From NCBI GenBank assembly GCA_016930185.1, contig JAFGHK010000008.1, positions 1-53,345 on the forward strand: a DNA stretch of 53,345 bases, given 5' to 3'. The DNA comes from Dehalococcoidales bacterium (GTDB lineage Bacteria > Chloroflexota > Dehalococcoidia > Dehalococcoidales > RBG-16-60-22). The notes beneath the pieces were generated by a model. It was given only the letters and a program-made list of their open reading frames with translations, had not been told where the DNA came from and searched no databases. This document shows, piece by piece, positions 33,748-42,654 of this stretch; position 1 is the stretch's first letter, and every line of letters starts with the position of its first letter. The position numbers were made by a program, and so were the translations under genes.

Positions 33748-35802
33748 CTAGCTCTTTTCTTCCTTTTCCGCCTGTTTCTGGGCTACAAGCTTCTGGGTAA
33801 TGGTTGCGGGGACCTCCTCATAATGGTCGAACTCCATGGTATAGGTAGCACGGCCCTGCGTCATCGATTTAAGGTCGATACTGTAGCGCTGGACTTCCGC
33901 CAGGGGCACCTGCGCCTCAATGACATTGGTGTCGCCCTCCGGGTTCATGCCCAGCACACGGGCGCGCTTGGTATTGAGGTCGCCGATGATATCCCCGGTA
34001 AGGTCGTTGGGGACAGTCACCTTGAGATTCATGATAGGTTCCAGCATGATAGGCTGTCCCCCCGCCAGGCCTTTTTTGAATGCCCCGGCCCCGGCTATTT
34101 TAAAACATATTTCTGAAGAATCGACCTGGTGAAAGCTGCCGTCGTAGAGGGTGGCTTTAACGCCGATAACCGGGTACCCGGCCAGACAGCCTTCGGAGTA
34201 GGCCTCCACCACTCCCTTTTCCACGGCCGGAATGTAGTTCTTGGGCACTGACCCACCGACGATTCTATCGGCGAACTCGTTATCGCCACGTTCAGGCAGC
34301 GGCTCAAGCTCAAGTAAAACGTGACCGTACTGCCCGTGACCGCCGGACTGTTTCTTGTGCTTATATTCGGCCTTTGACGACGCCGTGATTGTCTCGCGGT
34401 AGGGGACTTTAGGAATCGTCAGCTCAACATTCACGCCGAACTTGCGCTGCATTTTTTCCGCCGCTACGGAAAGGTGGGTATCCCCCATGCCGGAAAGAAT
34501 GGTCTCGCCGGTGCCCAGTTCACGGTGCACATCAAGGGTGGGGTCTTCTTCCGTAAGGCGGGACAGCGCCGAACTCATTTTATCGATATCAGCTTTACTC
34601 TTAGGATGCACGGCTTCACGGAAAATAGGGGTGGGGAACTTGACGGGGGTAAGTTTTACCTGCTTTTCCTGGGCGCACAAAGTATCTCCGGTGACGGTGA
34701 CATTCAGCTTGGCAACCGCCCCGATATCACCGGCCCTGACTTCCGCGGCTGGCTCCTGTGTTTTGCCTCTCATGAAATACAACTGCCCGATACGCTCGCC
34801 GGCGTTCCGGGTGGAATTGAATACCTGCGAGTTGCTGGTGAAAACACCGTTATAAACACGGAAATAAGTCAATTTGCCGACATAGGGGTCGGCCGTAGTT
34901 TTGAAAACGAGCGCCGCCAGAGGGGCAGTTTCCGACGGCTCAACGGCTCCGCCTGCAGCGGCTACTTTTTGCTCTCCGGGCAGGGGCAGGTAATTGTATA
35001 TGGCGTCAAGCACACGGTCGACGGCTATATTAAGTAATGCCGAACCTGCCAGTATAGGCACGATTTTGCCGCTAATTACGCCCAGTCGCAGAGTCTTGGT
35101 GAATTCTTCTTGAGTAATTTCCTCGCCGCCGAGATATTTCTCGATGAGCTTATCATCCAGCTCGGCGATGGACTCTACAAGCTTTTCCCGGTACGAGTCC
35201 ACCCGGTCTTTCAGTTCCGCAGGGATTTCAGCTTCCCTGGACGGCGAACCGGTATAGGCCTTCATCGCAAGCAGGTCAACCACGCCTTTGAAACCGGACT
35301 GGGCCCCGATAGCTACCTGTAAGGGGCGGCATTTTTTACCGAGCTTAGCCTGAATATCTTCAACTACTTTAAAAAAGTCAGCGTTCTCACGGTCCATCTT
35401 GTTGATATATATCAGCCTCGGCAATTTGGCTTCTTCGCAGTAGCCCCAGACCATCTCGGTGCCGACTTCCACGCCAGAGGCGGCGCATACGGCGACAACA
35501 GCCCCCTCGCTGACGCGCATGCCAGCTTTTACCTCACCTACGAAGTCGGTATATCCGGGGGCATCGATGATGTTTAGTTTACGCTCCTTCCAGTTTAAAG
35601 GCAGTAAAGATAGATTTATGCTGATGCGCCGCTTGGCTTCATCGGGGTCATAATCGGATACCGTCGAACCGTCATCGACTTTGCCCAAGCGCTTGACCAC
35701 GCCGGCATTGAAAAGCATCGCCTCGGAAAGCGAAGTCTTCCCGGCACCGCCATGGGACAACAATACTACATTATGAATATTACCAAGTCCGTATTTAGGC
35801 AT
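33748..35802 (-). CDS. Elongation factor G-like GTPase (EF-G-2 type)
   Basis: 684 residues with all five EF-G domains. The P-loop is GGAGKT (18-23), the G3 motif is DAPGYTDF (80-87) and G4 is NKMD (134-137). Ordinary EF-G has DTPGHVDF; the histidine that aids GTP hydrolysis is a tyrosine here (Tyr84). The same change, with DAPGY, is known in the second EF-G of Thermus thermophilus, which still works in vitro, and related proteins occur in mycobacteria. It is therefore likely a paralogue, not the main translocase. A role in translation under special conditions is inference. AGGTGA precedes ATG 35802. Confidence 0.88.
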   Translation of the reverse strand: MPKYGLGNIHNVVLLSHGGAGKTSLSEAMLFNAGVVKRLGKVDDGSTVSDYDPDEAKRRISINLSLLPLNWKERKLNIIDAPGYTDFVGEVKAGMRVSEGAVVAVCAASGVEVGTEMVWGYCEEAKLPRLIYINKMDRENADFFKVVEDIQAKLGKKCRPLQVAIGAQSGFKGVVDLLAMKAYTGSPSREAEIPAELKDRVDSYREKLVESIAELDDKLIEKYLGGEEITQEEFTKTLRLGVISGKIVPILAGSALLNIAVDRVLDAIYNYLPLPGEQKVAAAGGAVEPSETAPLAALVFKTTADPYVGKLTYFRVYNGVFTSNSQVFNSTRNAGERIGQLYFMRGKTQEPAAEVRAGDIGAVAKLNVTVTGDTLCAQEKQVKLTPVKFPTPIFREAVHPKSKADIDKMSSALSRLTEEDPTLDVHRELGTGETILSGMGDTHLSVAAEKMQRKFGVNVELTIPKVPYRETITASSKAEYKHKKQSGGHGQYGHVLLELEPLPERGDNEFADRIVGGSVPKNYIPAVEKGVVEAYSEGCLAGYPVIGVKATLYDGSFHQVDSSEICFKIAGAGAFKKGLAGGQPIMLEPIMNLKVTVPNDLTGDIIGDLNTKRARVLGMNPEGDTNVIEAQVPLAEVQRYSIDLKSMTQGRATYTMEFDHYEEVPATITQKLVAQKQAEKEEKS

Positions 35803-35909
35803 GAAATCACCTGCTCTCTAGATTCTTCGATTATCATTATAACCGCAGTCGGTCGAACACGGCAAGCGTGCATACGGTATGAGACGCGGCCTAACAGTGA
35901 GGTTATTTA

Positions 35910-36497
35910 TTACTTTCCGAAACTGTCCTTAGATACAATCTCGGACAGTTCTTTACGCGGCGGCGCTTTGCCTTCATGTTCGGGCACGCCGAGAGGGAAC
36001 AGAGTGACGGCGCGGTATCCCTCGGGCACGTTCAATATCTTTTCTACTTGAGGCGCGTCAAAGGCGCCTATGATTACTGTCCCAAGGCCCTGCGCATGGG
36101 CGGCCAAGACCATATTCTGCACGGCCAGGGCGACATCGAACATAAACCAGTCGCCTTTATCCGTCACGTATTCAGGTTTACCGCCGGGCGTACCATGACC
36201 GGCGCCGGCACTACCGATTCTGGCGCAGACAACTATAATAACGGGGACATTATTCATAGCCCCAGAAGCCGGATTCGGCACTTCCTTATCCGGCAGCTTG
36301 ATTTTCTTCAACGTATCGGCTATTTTTGCCTTCACCGCAGCGTCACGGACGACCACAAAACGCCAGCACTGGGTATTGCCCCAGGAAGGCGCCCAGCGCC
36401 CGGCATCTAAAATCGTCTCTATTTTTTTGTCGTCAACGGGGTCGGTTTTATAGCGTCTGATGCTTCTACGACTTTTGATAGCTTCAAATAAATCCAT
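35910..36497 (-). CDS. Nitroreductase-family protein, copy 1
   Basis: 195 residues of the FMN-dependent nitroreductase fold, with the N-terminal FMN-binding signature IKSRRSIRRYKTDPVDD and WAPSWGNTQCWRFVVVRD, and a dimer-domain region MVLAAHAQGLGTVIIGAFD. The family reduces nitro groups, quinones or flavins with NAD(P)H, and some members have roles in cofactor chemistry. The protein is closely similar along its length to the one encoded 20 bases upstream, so the pair arose by tandem duplication. ATG 36497 has an AGGAAG site. It is the last gene of the xer-pcm-nitroreductase run. Confidence 0.9.
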   Translation of the reverse strand: MDLFEAIKSRRSIRRYKTDPVDDKKIETILDAGRWAPSWGNTQCWRFVVVRDAAVKAKIADTLKKIKLPDKEVPNPASGAMNNVPVIIVVCARIGSAGAGHGTPGGKPEYVTDKGDWFMFDVALAVQNMVLAAHAQGLGTVIIGAFDAPQVEKILNVPEGYRAVTLFPLGVPEHEGKAPPRKELSEIVSKDSFGK

Positions 36498-36517
36498 ATG
36501 TTCTTCCTATCTATTAT

Positions 36518-37087
36518 TTAAAATTTTTCCATAAATATTACTTCGGACAGTTTTTTGCGTGGGGATACCTGGCCTTTACCGGCGGGCACGCCCAGAGGCG
36601 TCATGGTGACTGCGGTACAGTCGCCGGTCACGCCGATTATTTTTTCTACTCTGGCAACATCAAAGCCGCCGACGATTACCGTACCCAGTCCCAGGGCGTG
36701 GGCGGCAAGGGTAAGGTTTTGCATCGCCAGGGCGATATCGAACATGTACCAGTACTCTCCCTTCTCGTTAAGAAGGGCTCCATCGCCGCTGCGGCCGGCC
36801 CCACTTTTTTCGGCGCATACAACGATTAACACGGGGGCATGCCTGATGGAAAGGGCAGCGGCGTTTTCTACCCATTCGCTATCAACACTCACTTTAGCGA
36901 GTGTATCGGCAACCGCGGACCTGGTCCTGGGGTCGCGTACCACGACAAAGCGCCAGCACTGCTGATTGCCCCAGGAAGGGGCCCAATGGGCAGCTTCGAG
37001 GACTTTCTCGACAGTCTTGTCATCGACGGGGTCGGGCTTATAATGCCGGATGCTTCTCCTGTTTTTAATAGCTTCAAAGATATCCAT
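36518..37087 (-). CDS. Nitroreductase-family protein, copy 2
   Basis: 189 residues, tandem paralogue of the next gene: IKNRRSIRHYKPDPVDDKTVEKVLEAAHW is nearly superimposable on the other copy's N-terminus, and WAPSWGNQQCWRFVVVRDPRTRS and LTLAAHALGLGTVIVGGFD follow at the same positions. FMN binding is expected through the RRS arginines. ATG 37087 follows GGAGGGAGAGA, a strong site, 22 bases after pcm. The second copy may differ in substrate, since the middle region (residues 75-110) varies most between the two. Confidence 0.9.
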   Translation of the reverse strand: MDIFEAIKNRRSIRHYKPDPVDDKTVEKVLEAAHWAPSWGNQQCWRFVVVRDPRTRSAVADTLAKVSVDSEWVENAAALSIRHAPVLIVVCAEKSGAGRSGDGALLNEKGEYWYMFDIALAMQNLTLAAHALGLGTVIVGGFDVARVEKIIGVTGDCTAVTMTPLGVPAGKGQVSPRKKLSEVIFMEKF

Positions 37088-37109
37088 TCTCTCCCTCCGT
37101 ATTAAAAGG

Positions 37110-37748
37110 TTAATTTTCCCAGGCGCCTTTGCCGATTAAGGCGACAAAGCGGCAGCCGCCGAGTTTTTCAACGCGGTTCTTATCTTTTTGCCGGGTCACT
37201 TTATAAAGCTCCTGGACATAGCGCGAGCCAGCCGGTATGACCATCCGCCCGTCGATAGACAACTGCGAAAGCAGGTCGACGGGTATATCGGGCGCGCCGG
37301 CGGTAACCATGATGGCATCGTAAGGCGCTCTTTCCGGCCAGCCTAGTGTTTCTTCAGCTATATATATTTCAATATTTTCATAGCCAAGGCTGCCCAAGAC
37401 TTCCCGCGCCGACTCCGCCAGGGCAGGCACGCGTTCCACGGAAATAACCGTGTCAGCCAGCTCGGCTAGGATAGCCGTCTGATAGCCGCTGCCAGTGCCT
37501 ATCTCCAGCACCTTTTCATTCCCCTTAAGCTCCAGCGCCTCCGTCATCAGAGCGATGATGTAGGGCTGGGATATTGTCTGTTCGTAGCCGATAGGCAGCG
37601 GGCCGTCTTCATAAGCCAGGTATCGGTTTTCCCGGGGTACGAATTGCTCGCGCGGTATATGCGACATGGCGGCCAGGACCCGCGTATCATTTATTTCCGC
37701 AGCAAGTTGCTTTGTCATTCCGGCTCTTGCCGTCGCGTAGTCCTTCAT
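37110..37748 (-). CDS. pcm: Protein-L-isoaspartate O-methyltransferase
   Basis: 212 residues from ATG 37748 (a TTG one codon earlier is less likely). The signature region is SHIPREQFVPRENRYLAYEDGPLPIGYEQTISQPYIIALMTE, followed by the SAM loop VLEIGTGSGYQTAILAEL and VTAGAPDIPVDLLSQL. It repairs damaged aspartyl residues by methylating isoaspartate. It lies 12 bases after the small tail-anchored protein gene and 22 bases before the nitroreductases in one minus-strand run. Confidence 0.95.
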   Translation of the reverse strand: MKDYATARAGMTKQLAAEINDTRVLAAMSHIPREQFVPRENRYLAYEDGPLPIGYEQTISQPYIIALMTEALELKGNEKVLEIGTGSGYQTAILAELADTVISVERVPALAESAREVLGSLGYENIEIYIAEETLGWPERAPYDAIMVTAGAPDIPVDLLSQLSIDGRMVIPAGSRYVQELYKVTRQKDKNRVEKLGGCRFVALIGKGAWEN

Positions 37749-37760
37749 CAAACTGTAAAG

Positions 37761-38057
37761 CTAGGCAATTATATAATACGCTACAATCAATAAGATGATG
37801 ATGATACCCGTTAAAATACCTATCCTCTTGAGGTCGCTGTTGATAAATTCATAATGCAGGGGCAGAGCTGCTGAAGCCGATGCCTTTTTTTGAACGGGGG
37901 CTTTTACCAGCGGAGCAGCAGCTACCGGGGCGCTTTCCCGGGCTATATTTCCGGAGGTCTCCTGTGGTAAGCCTGCGGCTGGTTGGGCTTGCCTGAATTT
38001 ACTCTTTTTCTTACTGCGATGACGCTTGCCTCGGCTGTGTTTGGATTTAGCTGGCAA
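37761..38057 (-). CDS. Small basic protein with C-terminal membrane anchor
   Basis: 98 residues, not recognised. The first 25 residues are extremely basic (AKSKHSRGKRHRSKKKSKF), a proline/alanine-rich stretch follows (about 26-66), and the last 20 residues are hydrophobic (GIITGIIIILLIVAYYIIA-like), so it looks tail-anchored with a nucleic-acid-like basic head in the cytoplasm. TTG 38057 has a strong AGGAGG site, and spacing to xer (20 bases) and pcm (12 bases) shows it belongs to the same operon, which supports a real gene. It could tether RNA or ribosomes to the membrane, but that is a guess. Confidence 0.7.
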   Translation of the reverse strand: MPAKSKHSRGKRHRSKKKSKFRQAQPAAGLPQETSGNIARESAPVAAAPLVKAPVQKKASASAALPLHYEFINSDLKRIGILTGIIIILLIVAYYIIA

Positions 38058-38077
38058 TCGATTGCCTCCTGAAGATA

Positions 38078-38974
38078 TTATTTAGCTCTCGGGTGTGACT
38101 TATCGTAAGTACGGCGTACCTGTTCAGTAGTCAGGTGAGTATAGACCTGGGTGGTGGAGATATTGGCGTGTCCCAGCAGTTCCTGCACCGACCTTAAGTC
38201 GGCTCCGCCGCCAAGCATGTGAGTGGCAAAGCTGTGCCGCAGTGTATGCGGGCTGACTTTAGGACCCAGGCCGGCCGACTTGGCGTATTCCTTTAGCTTT
38301 TGCCAGAACCCCTGCCGGGTGAGCCTTTCACCACGGGCGTTGAGGAACAAAGCCGTATCTTTCTTGCCGTGGGCAAGTTTGGGCCGGTCTTCATTAATAT
38401 AGTCCTGTACCGTCCTGGCGATGTTTTCATACAGGGGAATAATACGTTCTTTACGGCCCTTGCCGAAACACCGCACGAAGTAATCGGCTTTAGTATTAAC
38501 GTCGCCCAGATTCAAGGCCACCAGTTCGCTGATTCTCATACCGCTGGCGTAGAGCAACTCCAGCATCGCGCGGTCGCGTTTGGCTTCCGCCGTGGATAGT
38601 TTAGCTGGCTGCTCCAGCAGCAGGCGCACCTGATTGATGGGAATCGGCTTGGGTAAAGCCTTGCCCACGCTCGGCGAACTCATGTTTTCCGTGGGGTTGG
38701 TTTTAATGATGCCTTCCGCAACCAGAAAGCTGAAGAAAGACCTGGCAGCGGCTACCTTACGCGCCACCGTGGTCGCCACATAACCCCGCTCTTTGAGATT
38801 AAGCATGTAGCTTAACATCGTCTGCCTGTTGAAATTAGCCCAGGAAGACACCGACTCTTTACCCGCGAAATCGGCCAGTCCCGTAAGGTCGTTCCGGTAG
38901 GCGGAAATGGTATGCTCGGAGTATCCCTTTTCAACCGCCAGAAAATGTAAAAAGTTTTCAATCGGCTCTTTCAT
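38078..38974 (-). CDS. xerD: Tyrosine recombinase XerC/XerD
   Basis: 298 residues with all catalytic residues of a tyrosine recombinase: R147, K172, H243, R246 (HTLRHSF), H269 (LLGHANISTTQVYTH) and the nucleophile Y278. The N-terminal SAM-like domain (residues 1-85) and total length match XerC/D. It resolves chromosome dimers at dif under control of FtsK, which is encoded at 10100-12454. XerD is preferred over XerC from the C-terminal pattern, with limited certainty. ATG 38974 has a GAGGAG site. It heads a minus-strand run with the small basic protein, pcm and two nitroreductases, and does not look like an integrase of a mobile element. Confidence 0.92.
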   Translation of the reverse strand: MKEPIENFLHFLAVEKGYSEHTISAYRNDLTGLADFAGKESVSSWANFNRQTMLSYMLNLKERGYVATTVARKVAAARSFFSFLVAEGIIKTNPTENMSSPSVGKALPKPIPINQVRLLLEQPAKLSTAEAKRDRAMLELLYASGMRISELVALNLGDVNTKADYFVRCFGKGRKERIIPLYENIARTVQDYINEDRPKLAHGKKDTALFLNARGERLTRQGFWQKLKEYAKSAGLGPKVSPHTLRHSFATHMLGGGADLRSVQELLGHANISTTQVYTHLTTEQVRRTYDKSHPRAK

Positions 38975-39291
38975 ATCATCTCCTCATGGACAGTGTTATC
39001 ACGGCCCTGCCGTTAAGATTTACGCTTATATTTTAACATAATATTTTAACATAAAAAAGCCAATATCAATCAACGTGCCTAGAAATTATACCAGTTATTG
39101 ATAAATATTACTTAATTACCATGGAATGTTAGATGTGTTAAAAACGTGATGTAATTTTGAGGTAAAAATGATAACCCCCGTATTTGACCTTACGTATTAG
39201 CCATGACCAAAAAGCTATTGTAGCAGTGACGAAAGACATATAAGATGATTAACGTAGGGTGTATAACGCGATATAAAAAGGCAATCTTTTC
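38975..39291. other. Intergenic region between xer and the pilus operon, with a 13-base tandem repeat
   Basis: This 317-base AT-rich stretch separates the divergent xer and pilB genes and must hold both promoters. ATATTTTAACATA is repeated exactly in tandem (39028-39040 and 39041-39053), about 55 bases upstream of xer. No convincing pair of -35/-10 boxes is visible for pilB, and I see no tRNA, riboswitch or terminator. A weak AAAAAGG ribosome binding site precedes pilB. Confidence 0.6.
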
Positions 39292-40812
39292 ATGAGTTCA
39301 CCTATTGAAGAAATCAAGAATATCTTGAGTAAACAATCACCCGAGCCGGAAGCACTGCGCCTGATTCCGGAGACGCTGGCCCGCAAGCATGTTGCAATCC
39401 CACTCGCTATAGAGGGCAATATCCTGCGTGTGGCTATGGCTAATCCCTCCGATATCCTGGCACTGGAAGCCCTGGCGAGCTGGAGTCAGATGCGTATCGA
39501 GACCGAAGCCGCAACACAGGAAGAAGTGCTTGAGGCTATCGACTTTAATTATAAAAATTACGAGGAAATTGAAAAACAGATTTCAAACATAACACTTGCC
39601 GAGGTTGCTAAAGCCGATAAGCAGATTATTATCGACCCCAATACCGAGGCGGCGCCCGTAGCCCATGCATTAACTCTCATCATCGATGAAGCGGTCAAAG
39701 CCAGAGCTTCCGATGTCCACCTTCACCCGGGGGAGGATATTCTACGGGTACGCTTCCGTATCGACGGCACGCTGCAAGACATGTTTTCTTTACCCCTGAC
39801 TACCATGACGCAGCTTATATCCAGGATAAAAATAATGGGAAAAATGAATATCGCCGACCATCACCGCCCGCAGGACGGACAATTCTCGGTAAAAGCCAAA
39901 GGCCGGTTAATCGATATCAGGGTGTCCATTATCGCTACCGTTTACGGAGAAATGGCGGTCTTACGTCTCCTGGATAAATCAACTGCGACTCTAAATCTGA
40001 CCGAACTTGGATTTCTGCCCGAAAGTCTCGCCACGTATGAAAATATGCTCAAGGTACCTTACGGTGTTATCCTGGTCAGCGGGCCGACCGGAGCCGGCAA
40101 GACAACGACGCTTTACGCCTCGCTGAATTCGCTCGACCAGACATCGCGCAATATCATCACCGTAGAAGACCCTGTGGAGTACCGGTTTTCCAATATCAAC
40201 CAGATACAGGTCAACACGCGCGCCGGTATTACCTTTGCCAGCGGGTTGAGGTCGATACTTAGACTCGACCCTGACGTTATTTTAATAGGAGAGATACGAG
40301 ACGCGGAAACTGCCAACATCGCTATTCAGTCCGCCCTGACCGGCCACCTTGTTCTGTCATCTATCCACGCTAACGACTCCGTAGGCGTGGTATTACGTCT
40401 GCTGGACCTCGGTGTGGAGCCTTTCCTAGTATCGTCGGCCCTGATTGGGGTTGTCGCCCAGCGGATGGCGCGGCGTATCTGCTCCCATTGCGCCCAGGTT
40501 TCCAAGGCTTCTCCGGAAGAGACAATGATTTACGCCCAGGAAATGGGCGAGGAAAAAGAGGAGTTTATGCAGGGGACCGGCTGTAAATCATGTTCCAACA
40601 GCGGCTACCGGGGCAGGACGGGCATATTCGAGATTCTCGTTAACAACGATAATATCAAGTCTTTACTGCTAAAAGAGGCTTCGGCTTCCGAATTACGCGC
40701 ACAGGCTATTGAAGACGGGATGGTTACGTTGGTGAAAGACGGGATGAAAAAGGTGAAGAAGAACGTAACCACTCCTGCGGAGGTTATGCGTAATGCTTAT
40801 ACCGTTGTCTAG
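39292..40812 (+). CDS. pilB: Type IV pilus assembly ATPase PilB
   Basis: 506 residues. An MshEN-type N-terminal domain (about 20-85) precedes the ATPase core with Walker A GPTGAGKT (264-271), the Asp box ITVEDPVEYR, Walker B LRLDPDVILIGEIRD, the His box LSSIHAND, and a zinc-binding tetracysteine (CSHC and CKSC with GYRGRTGIFEIL). It powers pilus extension from the cytoplasmic face. The MshEN domain binds cyclic di-GMP in some relatives, so pilus assembly may respond to that signal. It is the first gene of the pilus run, followed after 36 bases by pilC. Confidence 0.95.
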   Translation: MSSPIEEIKNILSKQSPEPEALRLIPETLARKHVAIPLAIEGNILRVAMANPSDILALEALASWSQMRIETEAATQEEVLEAIDFNYKNYEEIEKQISNITLAEVAKADKQIIIDPNTEAAPVAHALTLIIDEAVKARASDVHLHPGEDILRVRFRIDGTLQDMFSLPLTTMTQLISRIKIMGKMNIADHHRPQDGQFSVKAKGRLIDIRVSIIATVYGEMAVLRLLDKSTATLNLTELGFLPESLATYENMLKVPYGVILVSGPTGAGKTTTLYASLNSLDQTSRNIITVEDPVEYRFSNINQIQVNTRAGITFASGLRSILRLDPDVILIGEIRDAETANIAIQSALTGHLVLSSIHANDSVGVVLRLLDLGVEPFLVSSALIGVVAQRMARRICSHCAQVSKASPEETMIYAQEMGEEKEEFMQGTGCKSCSNSGYRGRTGIFEILVNNDNIKSLLLKEASASELRAQAIEDGMVTLVKDGMKKVKKNVTTPAEVMRNAYTVV

Positions 40813-40848
40813 GGCTTTATTGTAATGGAATAAAGCTGGGGAATAATC

Positions 40849-42057
40849 ATGCTTTATCAATATATCGCCTGCAGCGAGTCCGGCGAAATCGTCAAGGGAA
40901 AACTGACTGCCAGCAGTGAAGACTCTATCGCCGAAATGCTGGGAGTTGCAGGATATCGCCTTATTAATTTGCGTCCTTTTATTCCTTTCTTAAGCCTGGA
41001 GAAGCTGTCGGCGCAATTATTCCCGGTCAAGCCGAACGATATAATCATGCTTTTTCGACAGCTGGCCCTGCTGCTTGAGTCGGGGGTCAACATCGTTACC
41101 TCGCTGGAGCTGATGCAGGAGCAAATCACGAACCGTACTTTAAGGAAGGTCATTACTGAAGTAATAGAAGATATCAGGGCAGGCAATCAGCTTTCTGTGG
41201 CAATGAGCCGGCACCCGGATGTGTTTCCTATCCTAGCCTGCCGGTCGTTAAGTATCGGCGAGCAGACCGGAGGTTTAGAGACGATGCTGCGGCAGGTTGC
41301 CGATTATATGGAGAAGGAGATTGCCTCTAAGAAGGGAATCAAGGGAGCCCTGATGTACCCCGCCATAGCCTTGGTTGTCACCGTTATAGTCGTCGGTGTG
41401 CTTATGTTTTTTGTAATACCCGCTTTCGCCGGATTCTATGCGGACCTGGGGGCGGAGCTGCCGAGCATAACTCAAATGATGCTGGACCTATCTGCAATTC
41501 TGCGCGATAACTTCATGATAATATTCCTGGTGATTTTAATAGCAGTAGCTCTGGCTTTTATTTATTTCAGGACGGAGGACGGAAAATATAACCTTGATAG
41601 AATTATGCTGCGCATACCGCAACTGGGCAGGGTAAGACATCTTAATGAGCTTTCCCGCTCCGCCCGGAGTATCTCTTTACTGTATGCAGCCGGTCTGCCG
41701 CTGACAGAAATCATGCCGCTTGTTATCCAGGGGTGCAACAACCGTGTGATGGCACAAGCTTTATACGGTGTCCAGACGGAAATGCTAAAAGGAGAAGGCC
41801 TGGCCAAACCGATGTCTAAAAACCGGCTCTTCCTGCCGATGATGGTACAGATGGTAAAAGTCGGTGAGGAAACGGGCAACTTAGACTCGTCTTTACAGGC
41901 AGTGGCCAACAATTACGAGGCGGAAGCCCAGGACAAGACCAAGTCGCTGATTGCCATGATACAGCCGATGATGACTGTTGTTATTGCCGGCGTTGTCGGC
42001 GTTATTGCTTTATCGATGGTCTCGGCAATGTACTCGATGTACGGGCAGGCATTTTAA
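40849..42057 (+). CDS. pilC: Type IV pilus inner-membrane platform protein PilC
   Basis: 402 residues with two GspF domains (about 68-190 and 270-392). Each domain carries the recognisable pattern, FRQLALLLESGVNIVTSLELM in the first and LSRSARSISLLYAAGLPLTEIMPL in the second. Three membrane helices sit near 165-190, 218-236 and 372-395. It forms the platform through which PilB and PilT act on pilin. ATG 40849 follows GGGGAAT. The next gene starts 28 bases later. Confidence 0.94.
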   Translation: MLYQYIACSESGEIVKGKLTASSEDSIAEMLGVAGYRLINLRPFIPFLSLEKLSAQLFPVKPNDIIMLFRQLALLLESGVNIVTSLELMQEQITNRTLRKVITEVIEDIRAGNQLSVAMSRHPDVFPILACRSLSIGEQTGGLETMLRQVADYMEKEIASKKGIKGALMYPAIALVVTVIVVGVLMFFVIPAFAGFYADLGAELPSITQMMLDLSAILRDNFMIIFLVILIAVALAFIYFRTEDGKYNLDRIMLRIPQLGRVRHLNELSRSARSISLLYAAGLPLTEIMPLVIQGCNNRVMAQALYGVQTEMLKGEGLAKPMSKNRLFLPMMVQMVKVGEETGNLDSSLQAVANNYEAEAQDKTKSLIAMIQPMMTVVIAGVVGVIALSMVSAMYSMYGQAF

Positions 42058-42085
42058 CCAGGCAAGCTATTATAGGACATAAGAC

Positions 42086-42652
42086 ATGAAAGGTTTCAAG
42101 TTCAGCAAAACAGGATTGCTTATTCTTGCGGCCGGCGCGTTTATCGTTGTGCTGGCAAGTCTCGGTTTCATGCGTTTCAGCCAGACATCGGAGCAGGACA
42201 GTCTTAATGATGATTTAGCTCTATCAGAGACAAGATTAAGCTTCATGGACATCCAGCCGTTACAGGTACAGCTAGCTGAACTCGAGGAACTGCTAAGCGA
42301 GAGTGAAAGCCTGCTGGCAGAAGTAAAACAAAGGCTGACCCAATCAGTTATCAGTGTTAATGTTACCGATAAATTTTATGAAATAGCCGCCTATCACAGC
42401 ATAATAGTCGATTCTATAAGCACGACAAAAAATCAGTCGGGGGATTATGAAGGTGTTGCCTGCACATTGATAACTATTAACGCTGGCGTCACCGGCGACC
42501 TATCGCATGTTATCGATTTTATTACCGGCCTGAACAACAATTTCACCACCGGATATGTTGAATCGGTACAGATAGTTGTTGGTGACGAGGAGGCTGCAGT
42601 CAGCACTTCGGCTAATATTATGATGGTCGTTTATGCGTATGAGGGTATATAG
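42086..42652 (+). CDS. PilO-like type IV pilus assembly protein
   Basis: 188 residues: one N-terminal membrane helix (about 11-29), a coiled coil (about 35-95, with leucine/glutamate-rich QLAELEELLSESESLLAEVKQ) and a compact C-terminal alpha/beta domain with LTQSVISVNVTDKFYEIAAYHSI. This is the architecture of PilO, which pairs with PilN on the outer face of the membrane. Identity rests on architecture and position directly before a PilM-PilN fusion, not on strong sequence signature. In most loci the order is M-N-O, so here it is swapped. Confidence 0.75.
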   Translation: MKGFKFSKTGLLILAAGAFIVVLASLGFMRFSQTSEQDSLNDDLALSETRLSFMDIQPLQVQLAELEELLSESESLLAEVKQRLTQSVISVNVTDKFYEIAAYHSIIVDSISTTKNQSGDYEGVACTLITINAGVTGDLSHVIDFITGLNNNFTTGYVESVQIVVGDEEAAVSTSANIMMVVYAYEGI

Positions 42653-42654
42653 AA

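Noticed and set aside
38078-38974. Integrase of a mobile element
   Set aside because: Length, motif set and operon with housekeeping genes fit a chromosomal XerC/D; no attachment-site duplication or cargo seen.
39028-39053. Iterons of a replication origin
   Set aside because: Only two copies and no DnaA boxes or replication genes nearby.
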